Part shown: positions 63,605-64,000 of the stretch, piece after piece | Layout of the letters: every line of letters begins with the position of its first letter | How positions within the stretch are numbered: position 1 is the first letter of the stretch | Origin: Streptomyces misionensis | GTDB taxonomy: Bacteria > Actinomycetota > Actinomycetes > Streptomycetales > Streptomycetaceae | NCBI RefSeq assembly: GCF_900104815.1 | Contig: NZ_FNTD01000004.1 | Span: forward strand, 7,501,001-7,565,000 | Reading direction: 5' to 3' | DNA: 64,000 nt | Program-made: the position numbers and the translations under genes | The notes under the pieces: model-generated | The model's input: the letters and a program-made list of their open reading frames with translations, nothing else | The model's database searches: none | What the model was told of the DNA's origin: nothing

Positions 63605-64000
63605 TGGCCGCCCGCATCGAACGCCTCGTCACCTCCGGCCAGTTCACCCTCGACGGCGGCACCTGGGACGTCGACAACAACGTCTGGATCGTCGGTGACG
63701 ACGAGGAGGCGATCGTCATCGACGCCGCCCACGACGCCGACGCCATCGCCCGCGCCGTCGGCGACCGCCGGCTCACCGCCATCGTGTGCACCCACGCCCA
63801 CAACGACCACATCGACGCGGCCCCGGAACTCGCCGACCGCACCGGCGCGGTCATCTGGCTGCACCCGGACGACCTGCCGCTGTGGAAGATGACCCACCCC
63901 GACCGCGACCCCGACCGGCTGCTCGTGGACGGGCAGGTCATCGAGGCGGCCGGCGCCGACCTGACCGTGCTGCACACGCCCGGGCACGCGCAGGGCGCGG
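63604..64000 (+). CDS. Metallo-beta-lactamase-fold hydrolase (3' end beyond window)
   Basis: 132 residues visible. Zinc motif THAHNDHID (H-x-H-x-D-H) and the later His in LHTPGHAQG are glyoxalase II/MBL-like. Its ATG overlaps the mscR stop codon (TGATG), and this gene pair is conserved in mycothiol-making actinobacteria, so it probably hydrolyses S-formylmycothiol to formate and mycothiol. Confidence 0.9.
   Translation, partial: MAARIERLVTSGQFTLDGGTWDVDNNVWIVGDDEEAIVIDAAHDADAIARAVGDRRLTAIVCTHAHNDHIDAAPELADRTGAVIWLHPDDLPLWKMTHPDRDPDRLLVDGQVIEAAGADLTVLHTPGHAQGA

Overview
The window is about 64 kb of very GC-rich DNA with strong GC bias at third codon positions, frequent GTG starts, many 4-bp ATGA/GTGA stop-start overlaps and AGGAG-type ribosome binding sites. 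Gene content (SapB/ram lanthipeptide operon, subtilisin-inhibitor protein, DUF6479 and DUF6528 proteins, mycothiol enzymes, SpoIIE-type phosphatase, Fic-like toxin pair) points to the chromosome of a Streptomyces species or close relative. I found no rRNA, tRNA, CRISPR array, insertion sequence or phage. Genes are cut at both ends: a GH114-like lipoprotein on the left and a metallo-beta-lactamase-fold hydrolase on the right.

Left part (1-20.8 kb): housekeeping and accessory genes. These include an aldo/keto reductase, a universal stress protein, an ion-transporter-like permease, a DUF4232 lipoprotein, a Ser/Thr kinase divergent from an ECF sigma factor, a multidomain PAS/GAF/SpoIIE phosphatase, a 2OG-Fe(II) oxygenase, an antitoxin/Fic-like toxin pair whose toxin lacks the catalytic His, a lactate-monooxygenase-like flavoenzyme, an SSI-family protease inhibitor, a three-gene unit (iron-dependent redox enzyme, N5-glutamine-type methyltransferase, CDGSH protein), and a run of envelope-type genes (SDR, DMT transporter, polysaccharide deacetylase, GT28-like glycosyltransferase, YihY).

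Centre (20.8-34.7 kb): two peptide-export systems side by side. The first is an NHLM-type cassette: a 71-aa double-glycine precursor, an HlyD-like secretion protein, a C39-peptidase ABC transporter and a second NHLM ABC transporter. Its precursor core has no cysteine, is built from an internal repeat, and has no modifying enzyme beside it. The second is the SapB operon ramC-ramS-ramA-ramB, converging on the response regulator ramR. ramR carries the only in-frame TTA (bldA-type) codon I found in the window, overlaps ramB tail-to-tail by 159 bp, and is divergent from the NHLM cassette across a 681-bp, relatively AT-rich control region. This is the most promising area for undescribed biology.

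Right part (34.8-64 kb): small Streptomyces proteins; an isochorismatase-like hydrolase and a MarR regulator divergent from a 1010-aa FAD/Fe-S dehydrogenase, with a palindromic operator between them; an SDR; an MFS/TetR efflux pair with a palindromic operator; a quinone/oxidative-stress group (WrbA, AhpD-like, pirin, GNAT); an ArsR-type regulator followed by a 48-aa acidic protein and a leaderless CHAP/peptidoglycan-binding protein; a six-gene molybdenum hydroxylase operon (coxS-L-M-D-E-G order, form II active-site loop); a zinc alcohol dehydrogenase; folD under a well-conserved ZTP (pfl) riboswitch; an acyltransferase-like protein whose active-site Ser is Ala; and the mycothiol-dependent formaldehyde dehydrogenase with its metallo-hydrolase partner.
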